64,000 nt of DNA from Pohlia nutans (Eukaryota > Streptophyta > Bryopsida > Bryales > Mniaceae). Under the pieces are notes generated by a model, which saw nothing but the letters and a program-made list of their open reading frames with translations, did no database searches and had not been told where the DNA came from. A program made the translations under genes and the position numbers. The stretch covers positions 10,137,001 through 10,201,000 of the forward strand of contig CM040088.1 of the NCBI GenBank assembly GCA_022496805.1, written 5' to 3'. Numbering within the stretch: the first letter of the stretch is position 1; every line of letters starts with the position of its first letter. Positions 23,386-36,567 of this stretch are shown here, in pieces.

Positions 23386-24481
23386 AACCAGTCATCAAAA
23401 TAAAAGATTGTCTACAACTCAATGGTGTTAAATAGAGAGAAGAAATGTGGAAAAAATATTAGGAAGTCTAATGTTAGAAGAGCTAAACGTAGGAAAGTAG
23501 CTACAACTCAGACAAGCCTATCTAATACTTAGCTATCTCATTCACCGCCAAAAAATCTCAAAAAGGCATTTTCAAATTGGTGAGGACAATTCAATGTAAT
23601 ACAAGCACAAACACTCAAATGCATAAAGACCAGAGCAACCTTTCTTAACAAACAGTCATACATTAGTCAATGATCATGTAATATTGATACCAGAGATACA
23701 ACATTTAGGCCCTCATGTTACAAATAGATGATCAAGTGATAAAGCATTATACATGAAAGTCTTAGGAAAAAAAAATCAAACATCCAAACCAGAGAGAACA
23801 TCAAGTAGAAGTAACTACGATCCAATGAACAAGTAAAAATATTCCAAAATCTAATTAGACCAATGAAGAAACAAAAAAGACAAACAAAAGAACCACTTCA
23901 TCAATAGTTTTTAGACCACAAGATCCCAAAAATATATATTGGAGTAAAAAAAATTAGAGGAATAAACAAAACTACATAAATACAAAGGTTACATTACTAT
24001 TTTTAAATATGGGGATGACAATGTCTCATGTTGATACAAGGTATGGGTGGTAGGGGAAATCCTTCCAATGATGAACATAATAGCCGCACAATATATAATA
24101 TTACTTAAAGACTTAGTACCAATGATAAACACGTATGCTCTAAAAGCGCATAAATTGAGGCATCATAAATTGAAGAAGTACAAGGAACTATAAAAGGAAA
24201 ACATAATAGTAGGAAGTTAAGAAGGAATGAAATGGATTCTTCTACCCATACTAAAAAGTCGTACAATAATACAATCAAAAAAAGAAGCAATACTTGTTAT
24301 TATATTTATCCCAATTACTTTGACAAAGAGTTAGATTAACATGCATAGAAATAGAATAGAAAGAGATCTCAAGAGAGCAAAAACAATTCTTAGGGAAAAA
24401 CAATTCTTAGGGGTATCATCTGATCTTAGTGAGAAATCACAATCATACTAAGGACACTGATCAATCAAATTGAGCACTTCT
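23386..24481. other. Degenerate sequence between LINE-like remnants
   Basis: It is AT-rich with broken reading frames on the plus strand, and may be the decayed body of the same retroelement. No intact feature is visible. Confidence 0.35.
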
Positions 24482-25052
24482 TTAACCCCTAACTGCCTGA
24501 GCGTCCATTTTTGAACGATGTACAGATTTCATCCATAGTTTCTCATCTGTCATGCACTTTTTGCAGTGTGGAATTTTTACTGTAGATTCTATGGGAAGTT
24601 AGCTTCATGCATATGTGATCCGATTAGAAAAGGGATGATTTGTGAAAATTTTATGCCTCATTTCATGTTGTAGTGATTCACCCAAAATTTTGAAAATTTC
24701 AGTGCAAAAGTGGTCTAGAAAAAGTCAACTCATATAATTAAGCAACCAAAAAATCTCCAAAAATCACTAAACTTAGAGTATTTCAACCAATCACAAAGAA
24801 TTTCATCCGTAGATTGTCAATATCTTATTCGTAATTGAATTACAAAATAATTTTGAATTTCACGTTTCAAATTTTATACAAAATTATTGGTAACAGCAAT
24901 CATAGATCTAACCGTATGAATAGAATCAAAAATTCATAACGTACAACTTTTATTGGTGTATCAAGTTCAAAATATCCCACTAGGTTGCATTTTATAATGC
25001 ATCTTTGCAAAAATGCTGAATTTGGAAAGGACTCTAGGCATTTAGGGGTTAA
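24482..25052 (+). mobile_element. piggyBac-type TTAA MITE, family A
   Basis: It starts TTAACCCCTAACTGCCTGAG and ends GGCATTTAGGGGTTAA. It belongs to the CGTCCATTTTTGAACGATG subgroup. It lies between the two LINE-like coding remnants (23228 and 25598), so it probably inserted into that retroelement. Confidence 0.82.
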
Positions 25053-25597
25053 TACTTTGACAAATGGTAAAGGGACCCCAAGCAAGACAGAATTTGAAAA
25101 CGAGGTGAGCCAACTCACAACAATGACACCAAAGACCCTAGGAGCTCAGCATTTGTTAAATTGTAAATTGAACATTTATCTCTATTGGCACATTAATTAG
25201 TACAAGAGCTTGATGTTGTGCAACAAAATAGAAATCGATAATTTTATTAAATACGAGAATCATTGAGCTTACAAACATTAGTGCAATGGGGAGAGAATCA
25301 AAATCTAAAAACTCCTTAAACTATTGTATGTGTTGCAATTACAAATGCAAGAATCCAATAATCCAATTTCATATAGATGGTGACCGTCATACCCCTAGCT
25401 TGTTGACTGACATACATAAGCACTCGATTAATGAGGGATGTAAAGCAATATCCATTTTTGGCCCATTGCAATACTGCAAGTTAGAACCATTGATTGCTTT
25501 AGAGAAGCAAGAGTTAGTCATTTTGGTACCATAGTCTTAGATATCCTAACCTTTAACCATCACCATTTACAAGCAATATCTAATAAAGATTAGAATC
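25053..25597. other. Between MITE and LINE endonuclease remnant
   Basis: An 82-codon plus-strand frame (25286-25534, starting MGRESKSKNSLNYCMC) includes a CxxCxxxxC-like cysteine cluster (residues 16-22) but no match I recognise. It may belong to the retroelement. Confidence 0.3.
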
Positions 25598-26115
25598 ATG
25601 GACTAAAATGTACAAGGATTAAATGAGGAACTAAACGTCTATAGACCATTGTAGAAGGTAGTGAACTATTATCATCCAACACTATTGAGTGTAAAAGTCT
25701 TATGCTTTTAAGAATATGAGCTTAGAGGAAAAAAAAAATTGAAGAAATTATTCTAGCTTGAATTTAGTTTTCACAACCATGACATTGATAAACATATTAG
25801 TGTGACAAAAAACACTAATCGTAGGGCTAGAATGGATATATGTTTGAATGACACCATGGATCAAACATATGATTGATGAAAAAAGATACTAAAGGTGAAT
25901 TAATTAGGATGAGTGGATAAAATTATCTAGTATTATTAGTAAAAGGTGGAGTTGTTGTCATCTTCAATGTATACATTTTCTATACATCTAGCACGTGCAA
26001 TGCACTCAAGAATGCACTATGGGATGAATTAGTCTCAACCCACCCACAAAATTACAAATGGATTGTGGTTAGTGACTAAAACATGGTAAAACACAAAAAT
26101 TATATATCTACTATG
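25598..26115 (+). pseudogene. Decayed L1-type LINE endonuclease (APE domain) fragment
   Basis: The first part reads NVQGLNEELNVYR (with a stop just before N), like the 'WNVRGLN' start of LINE apurinic-type endonucleases. It is followed after interruptions by a CFxEYELRGKK block resembling 'LQEHKLR', where x is a stop. In another frame from about 25939 it reads KGGVVVIFNVY, then LWDELVSTHPQNYKWIVVSD, stop, NMV. This matches the family pattern of an 'NVYAP' strand, an 'LW..L' helix and the catalytic 'GDFNMV', with the GDF converted to SD-stop. Several stops and at least one frameshift make it dead. No reverse transcriptase is visible downstream, so the copy is truncated. Confidence 0.65.
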
Positions 26116-27734
26116 AGCTATTTAATTTGATTATATATATAATAGTCTATAATCTTTTTTTTGGAATTTTCATTAATAGTTTAAAACCATAAATGAATGA
26201 CCATTTTGGCACCACATAGCCTTAATTGTAGAAATGTATAGAGAAAATGTCTATGCATAATATGTTAAAGCATGGAAATTTTTACAAGGTCCTTCTTTAC
26301 ACAACTCTTATATTTAAATGCTCTAATGCTATAAAAAAATTCTAAAAATTACAAAATATTATGTTTGTCTTGGGTTTCAAAACATCAATTTTGAACACTT
26401 CAGCAAAGTCAATGCATGATTTGAGATTCCTACTAATAATAACATTACATTTATACGCATGTTTTTTTGGTAAATTATTGTCTTCTTGAAATAGTATCCT
26501 TGTATAAGCCAAATTAAACTCACTTACATCTGACATGTCACCTAGTGTTCTTATAGTGTTCTTACAGCCTAAAACATTTACGTAGTCAGAGGCAAAAAAT
26601 AAAAGGGTTTGAACAAATTTGTAGCAGTTTTGGACTTTTGTGTTTAGTTGAAAACACTTTTATGTTTAAAATGTATTGTGACCTTTTTTAGTGTCAACTA
26701 AATCCCAAGAATCTATCCCCATTACGACAAATGGCATATTCTATGTTACTTTGCAATGGTGGTTTAAGTATTGCCTTCATAGCATCGGTGAATTTTTTTA
26801 TATGGTACCCACTTTGGTAGGTTAGATGGAGTTTTGATTGCAACCAACTTGGATGTACCAAAAGACTTTTCAAAGCCTATAGACGTTGGAAGTTATAAAC
26901 ATAAGGATATATACATAATCCCAACCTTAATACATCAATTACAAGTCACTATTGAAGCCTTGGAATTGGGCCCATGTAATACTTGTGCTCAACTTCGTTC
27001 TTGGGAAGTGCAAAAAGGATTACGAAGTTTATAGGAGATGATTTGATAGAGGAACTGGAATTCAAGAATGTGTCACTTATTCTTGCTCCATAGGGATATT
27101 TTCACCTTTGACTCAATTATTGCCTTTTCTATCAATTGGATTTACTGAAATAAAGCTACCATTCTACTGCTCCACTTCTATTGAACAACATGAAATATTA
27201 AATTGTTATCACCATAAAAAAATTTAGTTCATAAAGTGAAATAGAAGGTCAATAGTTGTAGTTTGATTCAATTTATTTGGTTTAGTACAATTATTGTCTA
27301 TTCAAATTACTATCAATTCAATTACTTCTATTCTATTCATTATCCCATCAATTTATTTTCCATAAATTTACATTTTCATATAAATAGCACTCTCTCTTTT
27401 CATTTTCATAATATAATCTTCTAAATCCACAATACTTTCCATTCAGTTATTTTTTTCATATCAGTTACTATCATTGAGAAAATTGGAAAATCAACCATTC
27501 TTTGATTTGAATTCTTCTATGTCTCACTAATTAAATTATTTGTGATCTCATGCATGTCTAACAACATTGTTGTGATTACTTTATTAATTAACATATGTAG
27601 GACAAGCATAATTTCTAATCGCTATTATTTAGAACAAATGGTATAAGCTATCCACACTTGATCTTGGATATAAAGTAATTGAATCAAAATATTCAAAATT
27701 GACTCAAGAAAGGAGCCAAAAAAAATTTCCATGA
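26116..27734. other. AT-rich region, possible further LINE debris
   Basis: A 66-codon frame (26834-27034; VPKDFSKPIDVGSYKHKD region) looks more protein-like than its surroundings but is unrecognised. No boundary or A-tail for the LINE was found. Confidence 0.35.
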
Positions 27735-27862
27735 GTTTGAAGACCACCAAGCTCTCCCATACCTTTTAACTTTTTGGAGTAAACAAATAAAAATATATTA
27801 AAGAAAAATTCATTGTAGATTCTTCAAACTCAAGGTGACTTTAAAGATAACTCTATTGATTT
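27735..27862. mobile_element. Right half of a GAGTTATC-type foldback MITE
   Basis: It contains GAGTTTGAAGACCACCAAGC, CTTTTTGGAGTAAACAAATA and the terminus GATTCTTCAAACTCAAGGTG followed by GATAACTCTATTG. This is equivalent to the right arm of 13983-14282. The left arm is missing. Confidence 0.55.
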
Positions 27863-30800
27863 GAAATGATGTGATCAAACTTACTAAGACCAATATTTAT
27901 ATTAATTGACACATCAGTTAGTCTTATCACCATGACTATCTTAGTAGGACTCATGAATACAATGACCTATGAGTTGTACACATGGTTGTCATGTTTGACA
28001 CCATTTTCCAACTTGAAGTGTATTAGACGAGTGAAAAATGTATTAGACAACTTCCAAGGATGAAATAGTCCCAATATCCAAGAATATTTGAGGATATTCT
28101 AAGAATATTCTCGTCTGAAAAAATTGAGACAATCTTCGACGTTGTATTTGACACTTTGTTTAGTGGTTGAGTAAGACAATCTTGGTTCTACACCAAACAT
28201 GAGTTTTTAATTTTTGAATGTAATTGGAGAATTAGCATTTGTGAAAACAAGTATGAAAAAAAACTTCCTTAAATATCATCAAAACTTTACTAACTAGGGA
28301 ATCTGGAAAAATTAAAACCTCTTCAATAGTAAAAAAAAGGTACTTGGGTACTAATGAATATCTTAGAGTGTGATGCCCAAGGCCCAAATTGGCACCAAGC
28401 TAGTGTCAACATGGGCCTTGGTCACCATGCTTGGGGACTATTCTTTGGATGCCCAATGATCAACCTTTCAAATAGGAGCAATCTAAATGAAGTCATTTTG
28501 TAAATTTCAACACCCACATAATATTCTTGAAGAAAATTATGCATGAATCTTAATGCACAAAATGCATGAACTCCCATTGTTTATCTTAAAAATAAGTCTT
28601 AAATTCTTTTTCGCTACTATTGACAACTTGTGGCAGTTCTACATATAGTATCAATGAAAACCAAACAATACATTGTGGCATTTGTATTTCAAAAGCCATA
28701 AGGTACAATATGTACAATACCCAATAATAAGTGTAAGTTCATTAAGCTTTTCAAAGAATTGAATCAAATAATTAAAGTTATAAAAATATTAATAACAATA
28801 TTAAAATATATTAAATCATTTGAAGTGTGAAAAATTACTTCTTTGGACAATTTTTGGATTAGATATTAAAAAAATACAAAATTTATATTCAAATTGAACA
28901 TTTCTAAAGTGAAAACTTCAAACATTGATATCTTAGAAAATTTGACCCCAAAAATCATGATTTTTGTTTTTAAATGATTCTACAAAGGATTTGCATTCTT
29001 TTCATTGAAAGTTTTATAAACCATAAGTAACAAAATTTGTATACATAGTTGTTTGAATTAAGGGTAAAAAAATGAAGGTTTGAATTTCAAATAAAAGTAG
29101 ATTCTAAAATTATCATTTATTATCAAAACTCAATTGTATGTGTGGTTTGTCTTGTGCACTACAACTTGTCCAAACTAGGGCTCAAAGGTTATAATTTTTG
29201 TAATTTTTATTGGCAATTCTCTGAAAAGTTGAACGTAAACTTGTTGGTGGGTATTGTACATCCAATTTTGACCATGCATGAATATCAACCTTTATATTGG
29301 AGTAATGTATGAGAAATGAATAGCAAAGTAGCTATGTCATGCAACTAGGCCATCATGTTTGGTGTTCATCATATCTATTCCACTTCATATAGTACTCTAA
29401 TTTTGGTTGAACCTCCTATCACTTATTTGTACCCTACTAAATTCAACTTCAAATATGAATATTTTCTCATTTATAGGCTAAATTTTTATCTCGGTTTTTG
29501 TGCTTTCACTTAATGAGGCTTATCTTTGATTTGCAAAGTGAAACATGACATTTTCCATGTCCAAAATGCCCTCAATGTAAGCATATTCATAATAAATGTC
29601 AATCATTAAATTATTGAAATTCAACCATAGGATCTTATTCCTAAATCGTTTATATGAGTGCTCAATTCATTTTCACAGAACAACCACATGGATTTAAAAA
29701 AGCCTAGAATTTTAAAGTGGGAAATAAATGTCTTTATGACATCTCACTAAACTACATAGGTCTGTAGACTTAGAAATCCTATATAAAATAATGTGTAACT
29801 AGGGCTACATTATGCCAAACTGTACCAAAAACAATGAAGGTAATTGAGTTAAAAATCAAAACCTAAAAGTTGAAAGAAGCGCAAGTGCTAAACATTTTGG
29901 AATCATTTTTGGTAAAGAAAATGAATACTATAAATGAAAGAAATAAACTAAATGAACAAACATCATACACTATAATTTTTTATTTTGAAAAAAATATGAA
30001 ATTCGAGCTAAAAATTTAATTTTATATATTACTTTTCCCAAGTCGCTTGCAACACAAAAACCTTTGTATTGTTCACCTCACTAATGAAATTGGAACGTAT
30101 CAAAATGTTTTGCAATCAAAATTCAAAAATTTCGGGAATTTTTGTGATTTTTTAAAACTTAATCTCTTTTACTGTCCAATTTCCATTTTTTATTTTTTAT
30201 TTTAAAAAACTATAACTTTTGATTCAAAAGTTGAAATTCTATGAAATTTGGGCACCCAAAAAATCTGCATTTTTTACACCTCTAGGAAATAGTTGTATCG
30301 TGATGATTGAAAGCCAGAATGGTTCGAGCATCTTATGGACTGTCATCATGTGTGAGTGGGAAAACCTCCCCGACATTATCACCTACTGATATGCTCCCCC
30401 ACATATACTCCATGCTCAGAGACCACGTACCATAAGTACCACTCGGGTGATGGATACCTTACTCCTCCCCAAAGAGAGACATACCAACTACCGGAGAGGC
30501 GGGGACGGACGAGGATATTGCATCCACCATCAGGGGATTTTTGGGCAAAATATTGCTAGATTAAAAAAATAATCTACCTAAAAAACGGTCCCAAAAAAAA
30601 AAAAAAAAAAAAACTACCTACCTAAAAAACTTTGCCAAAAAACTTCAAATTAAAAAAATATATCTTGAATGAAATTGCCAGATTGTGGATGAAAATAATA
30701 CAATGGATATGTGATACCCCGTATCTTTTAATGTGATATTTTCTATCCAATATGTGGATGAATGAATGTTGAAATTTGGAGCACCACTATAACATTTTAT

Positions 30801-31156
30801 ATTGCCACTTTAGCACTTGATGAAAAATGAAAAAAATTGCCCTGTCCAGCATTAGTTTTCTGTAAAACATATAATTCTAAAATGGTACTACTGGTACTGG
30901 GAAGGTATTTGGGTGAGGTATATTTGATTGATAATTTATTTGATCAGATTTTGTCTATGCATCAATGTTTTTGGCCATGGCCATGTGCCCAGCTCAGTCT
31001 TGCAAATGTCAACCTCCTGGCGCTGTCAATCAAACATTACATGTACCGCTCAAGTTACATGCACACCCCATCTTGGCACCCTTTGTCCATGTACCTTTTG
31101 TTATGTTGAGATGTTCATACCTTCGGTCAATTAAAATGTCGTACTACACTAACTCC
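27863..31156. other. 3.3-kb gene desert with a short GC-rich island
   Basis: Most is AT-rich without features. From 30340 to 30545 the sequence is markedly GC-richer (e.g. CCGGAGAGGCGGGGACGGACG) and holds an unrecognised 67-codon frame (30356-30559). A poly-A run of about 20 follows at 30592-30613, which might be the tail of a retroposed piece. Confidence 0.4.
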
Positions 31157-31329
31157 CTACACCGAAATCACCATATACTGTGGGTGGGTGAATGGCGTGG
31201 GTACATTCATCCATTTGTACAAATTTTCATTCAATTTGGATGAATTTTACCACAATGATTTGAAAATTAATAATTAGTAAAGCCTCTCGTAAATTCTGTG
31301 GGCCACAATATATGGTGATTTCGGTGTAG
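31157..31329. mobile_element. MITE, 173 bp, TIR CTACACCGAAATCACCATAT
   Basis: The ends CTACACCGAAATCACCATAT and ATATGGTGATTTCGGTGTAG are perfect inverted repeats of about 20 bp, extended by imperfect ones. This is the best preserved copy of the family, also present at 22089-22289 and 17955-18113. It contains the mirrored TTCATTCAAATTTGGATGAA-type centre. Superfamily uncertain. Confidence 0.75.
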
Positions 31330-31657
31330 TAACTTAGTGTTAACTTCAAAACCCAATTGCACAATAGTAGCAAAAATGAACATTTTATCAATAATATTGA
31401 GAATATGTTTTATGAATGTCTCTTTTTCTTCATTAAACCCTAAAGGACCAAAAAGCCCCAATCAGGTCTCACGTAAATTTCTTTTTCTTCAAATTTATTT
31501 GGTTTCTGATCAACACACAATGTTATTCGTTGGAGCAGTTGATATAAAATTTGATCCCACTTGAATTATATTTTTCACAATATCTTCAATTAAACTTATC
31601 ATTTTAACACCATTGACCTTTGGCCCTTTAGAGATTAAAACCACTCCTCTTTGATCC
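31330..31657. other. Short spacer, nothing recognised
   Basis: There is only a 75-codon AT-driven frame, which I do not call a gene. Confidence 0.5.
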
Positions 31658-32206
31658 TTAACCCCTCAAAGCCGAATGGGTATAGAGCAAAACTAAAATG
31701 TAGTATAAAATGTGACTTCCATAACTTCGATGAAGATTATCCCAAAAAAAGAAAACGAAATAATGATGTTTGAAAAGTTTCCATATGCTCAAATTTTCGA
31801 AAATAGTTTTAGATCTCAATTTTATGAATATAGAAGCAGTTGACTTTAAAAATTCACCAAAATTACATTTTATATTTTTAGAATATAAAATTAGGTACTA
31901 TTGGTTGGAACTGTATTTTTCATTCAAGAAGCAAAAAAAAACCAAAAATAATTGATGAAAAGAACAACATTACTTTCTTCAAATAGTAAATTTTGTATCC
32001 CTAAACAATCTAGTGGGGTTTTTTCTTTGAAACATTCCCTTTGAAGAGGTTAACTTGGATTGGCAAATTTCAAATTGGGTTGGAAAGTAGACTTGCTTTT
32101 CTATTAGAAAATTATTTTAATTTATTTTAAAATTATATTTTTGGCTTTAGGTAGCCTCAGAAAAGGGCAACGACCACAAATGGTATTTTAGACTCTTAGA
32201 GGTTAA
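31658..32206. mobile_element. TTAA element, family E, 549 bp
   Basis: It starts TTAACCCCTCAAAGCCG and ends GACTCTTAGAGGTTAA. The interior matches 45912-46441 (e.g. GGGTATAGAGCAAAACTA versus GGGTAAGGGCAAAACTA, then CTTCGATGAAG / CTTTGATGAAG). Its final TTAA is shared with the next element. Confidence 0.65.
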
Positions 32207-32781
32207 CCCCTAAACGTCCTCTCCTATCTCCAAATTCGGCAGTTTTGCAAAGATGCATCATTAAATGCAACCTAGAGGGATATTGTGAACTTAATGTATG
32301 AATAAAAGTTGTACATTATCAATTTTAGATTCTATCTATTCGGTTAGCTCCGCGATTGCTATCACCAGTATTTTTGTATAAAATTTGAAACTTGAAATTG
32401 AAAATTCCTTTGTAATTTGATTCCGAAATAAGATATTGACAATTTTTACATGAAATTTGTTGTGATTGGTTGAAATGTAACACTCTAAGTGTAGTGATTT
32501 TTGGAGAATATTTGGTTGCTTAACTCTATGACTTGACTTTTTTTAAGAACACTTTTACACTGAAATCTTCAAAATATTGGGTGAATCACTGAAACATGAA
32601 ATGAGGCATAAGAATTTCACAAATGAGTCCCTTTCTAATTGGATCACACATGCATGAAGCTAACTCCCCATAAAATATATGGTAAAATATCCACACTACA
32701 AAAAAACAATGACGGATGAAAAAATTGTGTTTGATTTTGTACATCGTCCACTTTCTAGACGGTTGGACGTTTAGGGGTTAA
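32203..32781 (-). mobile_element. piggyBac-type TTAA MITE, family A, reverse orientation
   Basis: It starts TTAACCCCTAAACGTCC, followed by the right-end signature TTCGGCAGTTTTGCAAAGAT, and ends GGACGTTTAGGGGTTAA. It sits back to back with a family E element, with the single TTAA at 32203-32206 serving both. Confidence 0.82.
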
Positions 32782-32817
32782 ACCCTGACCAAAGTCCTCA
32801 AATGGCATTTTTAGGAT

Positions 32818-32866
<49 letters not shown>

Positions 32867-32867
32867 T
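32818..32867. repeat. Compound microsatellite (TA)n(TG)n(AG)n
   Basis: The dinucleotide changes from AT to GT to GA repeats without interruption over 50 bp. Confidence 0.95.
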
Positions 32868-33508
32868 TAGTTAAATGCAATTCTACATAAAGAACATTTA
32901 TTCATTTCAATTATGGTACTAAGGTGAAATATATGAGGGTTTTAAATTTTTCGCGCCCATTAAAAGGAAAAACACATGATGTTTATTTTTTAGCCTTAGA
33001 AATTATTTAAAAAACTGTTTTTTTGTTTGTGTTTTTTTTCCTACTACTAAAGAAGAATAAAATATTTGTAGTGGTTTTTTGAATCAAGAAATTATGAAAA
33101 ATTAATTTCACAAAAAAAATTATTAATAATTTGACATTTTTTAATTTTTGATGATTTAGTATATGCTATAGCTAGTTCTTATTCTAATTTTAGAATTGAT
33201 ATACAAATCCCTAACATAATCATCATTGTAAAAAAATCTTATTAAAACTTTTCCGTGTACAAAAATTTCATGCCGAGAGGAATGAAAGTCAACTTATGTT
33301 ATGAGCAAGGTAGAAAATATATTTTTTATCCATCTTAAGTTTTAATTTCTTGCAAGTTACGTAATCAATAATTTGAAATATATCCCACGCATTCTTATAG
33401 GAGTGAAATCCGTATGACACAATAGAAGTTCAAAGATATCAGGCGCAATTTTGAGGGGCAATCCACAATTTGGAATGTAGCGATGTTACGATTTGTCACG
33501 CGTAATGG
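32868..33508. other. AT-rich spacer, nothing recognised
   Basis: There is no frame, repeat partner or structure. Confidence 0.5.
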
Positions 33509-33728
33509 AACACACATTTCGTTAAAATTGAACTACCGGACTGGAAAAGTAATAGGGAGTGCTCCCCTTCTCTATAGAGATAAGTCCCAAATTTTAATAC
33601 AAAATTTATTATTATTTTTATACAATGCTTTTATTTGTGAAAAAATTGAAGACCTATCTCTATTGAGGAGGGGAGCACTCCCTATCACTTTTCCAGTCCG
33701 GTAGTCCAATTTTAACAAAATGTGTGTT
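33509..33728. mobile_element. Near-perfect foldback MITE, 220 bp
   Basis: The two arms of about 80 bp pair through AACACACATTT / AAATGTGTGTT, CTACCGGACTGGAAAAGT / ACTTTTCCAGTCCGGTAG and GGGAGTGCTCCCC / GGGGAGCACTCCC, around an AT-rich loop. A transcript from either strand would form a long hairpin of the size of a plant miRNA or siRNA precursor. The frame that crosses it is a by-product. Confidence 0.75.
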
Positions 33729-35653
33729 ATGGCATTAATAATTTTCCAACAATAATAGTAAATTCATTGTGGAGATTATGTAGCATCTGCAAACAAGAAA
33801 TATTTCCATACTGTAATTTAGATGTTTTTTTCAAAATAATTTAATGAACAATTTTCTATAAACAGTACGGTGAGTCATATTTATTGGAATGATAGAATGT
33901 GTATATTTTTTACAATGAATTGTAAAAATGAATTTCCTTGGATTGGAATGTAGTGTGCACCTATGGGTAACTCCCTTGGCAATGCCACCTTTTCTACTAC
34001 TATGAAGGATAAATACGGATGACAAATTTGATCTATATCAATTTCCATGGATAGTTGGAAGATGGAAAAAATAATATAAAAATCATTTGAAATGCATACA
34101 AGCTGACTGCATCATTAGCGGTCTGTGGCATGCAAAGCTTAGGATTCAACAAACACAAAAACGTCATTGCAAAAAATCATATGCTCAACACAAAACAATT
34201 TTTTTGGATGCAATAACTACACACAAAGTACTGTACACATGTGGAGCAACATTCATACGTGGTTGACCTTGTAACGTTGCAAAATAAAACAAACAAATGA
34301 AAATTAAAATAGTGCTAAAAATGGCATTCGGGTAGCGAAGAACTAAAACTTACAACATGGGTATGAGGTTTGACAAAATAAAATCACAAATGGCGCTATC
34401 ACGTACAATGTCTTAAAACTAGGCACTACAAATTGTCAAAATAAACAAAACATTGCAAAACTTGAGCTACTCCTCTTCATTGTTGTGGCCAATATCAAAA
34501 TAGGCCTTCTTGAGCTGTAGCATTTGGAATGGTATCATGCTCAACTCTTAGTGAACGCTAAGCACGCCCCTAACATTGCCTAAATTGTCACCAAGGATTT
34601 GAAGTCAATGGTCACTAATGAAGCGTTAATGTCAAGGTTGGCTCAAGGGTATTTTGCCAATGAGGACCTTTCACTTGTAGAATATACATTATAGTTTGGA
34701 GCCAACATTTTGATTACATCCCAAAATTACTACAAAGTCAATCTGGTTTAATTCCATTCATTTTCCACTTGACTATGTGCAAGTAAAACACAAAACTAGT
34801 TCAAATCAGTATAAATATAGCACTTCACAAAGCTCAATCTTGTTGCCCGGTTGCCTACTACTAAGTACCAAAACACACACAAGAGAATGAGTGAAAGCCC
34901 TAATGTCCATTTGGAATTAAAATAAAAACACCCATTTCTATCACTTGACATGAATGCATTTTTAGAAAACAATTGACAATTAATCAAAATTTGTTGCAAA
35001 ACCCTCATTTGCAAAGAAAAATAATAGATCAAAATTCAAATTAGATGGCAATTTAGGGTTCAATTGGATATAGAACATGCCCCTCTAAATGATAGAATTG
35101 AACATCTCTACAATTCCACTTTTAAATTTTACAAAAAAATGAATTTTTAGGCCAAAAGAATTAACACTAATTTTTAATTTTTAATTTTCAAATCCATTTC
35201 TAATAAAAACAACATTTATAACATTCCTTATGTTCCATATGTGATGAATTGTTTAACATTGTGTTAATTGCCATTTGTGTTAATTGCCATTTCTAGTATA
35301 TACAGTTAAAATAAATAAGTAATTTTATTTCAAAAATAAACTTAAGATCTTGCACTGAAATAGTAATAAAGCACGTGGTAAAAAATTCAACATCTTTGAA
35401 TGTGTGTATTGTGAGATATTAGCGTTTGGAGTGAAAAAATACTTTTTTTTTTCACTTTGGCAATCTAGGTCAACGGACTTTGATCAACAAAGTTAAAAAG
35501 AAAATTGCACTATATATTTTGAAGGTTTAATTCCATATCGAGGAGAATTGATTGCGTAACTTAGAATTTATTATTGATTGTTATTTTTGATTGATTTTCA
35601 TTCTTTAAATTTTGATTAAGGAATGGTAAGTACAAGATGAAAGGAAAAACTTA
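33729..35653. other. AT-rich region with one weak coding-like remnant
   Basis: Between about 34512 and 34694 the plus strand reads YHAQLLVNAKHAPNIA, stop, IVTKDLKSMVTNEALMSRLA and on to AQGYFANEDLSLVEY. The composition is plausible for a protein with a single stop, but I recognise no family. The rest holds nothing identifiable. Confidence 0.3.
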
Positions 35654-35799
35654 ACCACTAATAGTTCTATCAAGAAGTAAAAAAATGTCAATTCGACAAG
35701 GTTCATCTTTTTTTCCACTTTCAGAAATAAATTAAAAAAATTACACCAAAAAGAACTCCATAGGTACCTCCAAAGGTACAATAGTCTTTTAGCGGTTGA
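35654..35799. mobile_element. Small TTAA-type MITE, about 145 bp, diverged ends
   Basis: The ends TTAACCACTAATAG and AGTCTTTTAGCGGTTGA are imperfect inverses, with the right TTAA mutated to TTGA. The ACCACTAA variant terminus also occurs, inverted, at 1044-1057 and 8249-8266. Confidence 0.35.
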
Positions 35800-35873
35800 A
35801 ATAATTTAAAAAAAAATTGTTCCTACCTTTTTATATTGAGATTTGAACATAACTACCTAAATGATAGATGGAT

Positions 35874-36440
35874 TAGAGTTATACTTTAACTCACCTTGAG
35901 TTTGAATAAGATACCATGAGTTTTGCTTTAATATACTCTTATTTATTCACTCCAAATAGTTTTAAGGTATGATAGAACTTGGTTGTCTCTCATTATTAGG
36001 TGTGTAAGAGCTTGGTGGCCTCTAAACTCAAGGAAAACATTTTTTGCCATCAAAATAGATGCATTTTGAGTTTTCCTTGAGTTTAGAGTCCACCAAGCTC
36101 TTATACACCTAATAATGAGAGACCACCAAGTTCTTCCATACTTTATACCTATTTGGAGTGAACAAATAAGAGTATATTGAATCAAAACTCTTGATATCAT
36201 AAAGCTCTTAAATAGGTGGAGATCACACTTGGGCATCAAGAACATCTATCAGGGGATCGGAAGAATGATAGAGAATTCTCTCTAACTTCAACTAGTCCAA
36301 GTGAAGAGGGTTGAAAAGTTGAACTATTTTATTAGTAGTTTCACTAGAGTATTGCTACAATGTAAAGAGTGTGGTCCAACAAGGTTTTAAGAACCTTATG
36401 ATCTTATTCAAACTCAAAGTGAGTTAAAGGACAACTCTTT
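35874..36440. mobile_element. GAGTTATC-type foldback element, enlarged copy
   Basis: The left arm TTTAACTCACCTTGAGTTTG is inverse to the right arm CAAACTCAAAGTGAGTTAAA (about 36409 on). An inner palindrome (35935-36175) repeats the TTCACTCCAAATAG / CTATTTGGAGTGAA pairing seen at 13983-14282 and adds mirrored CACCAAGCTCTTA sequence. The extra 240 bp near the right end look inserted or rearranged. Confidence 0.55.
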
Positions 36441-36567
36441 TATCTTTGATTCTTTAATTTTTAATTTTCTTTTGGGCCCAAATAGAATAAAACTAAAAAT
36501 TAAAAATGAAAGATAATCCACCTATTGCAAAAGGTTTTCCATGTCTCACATGAGTTTTGATATTGTT

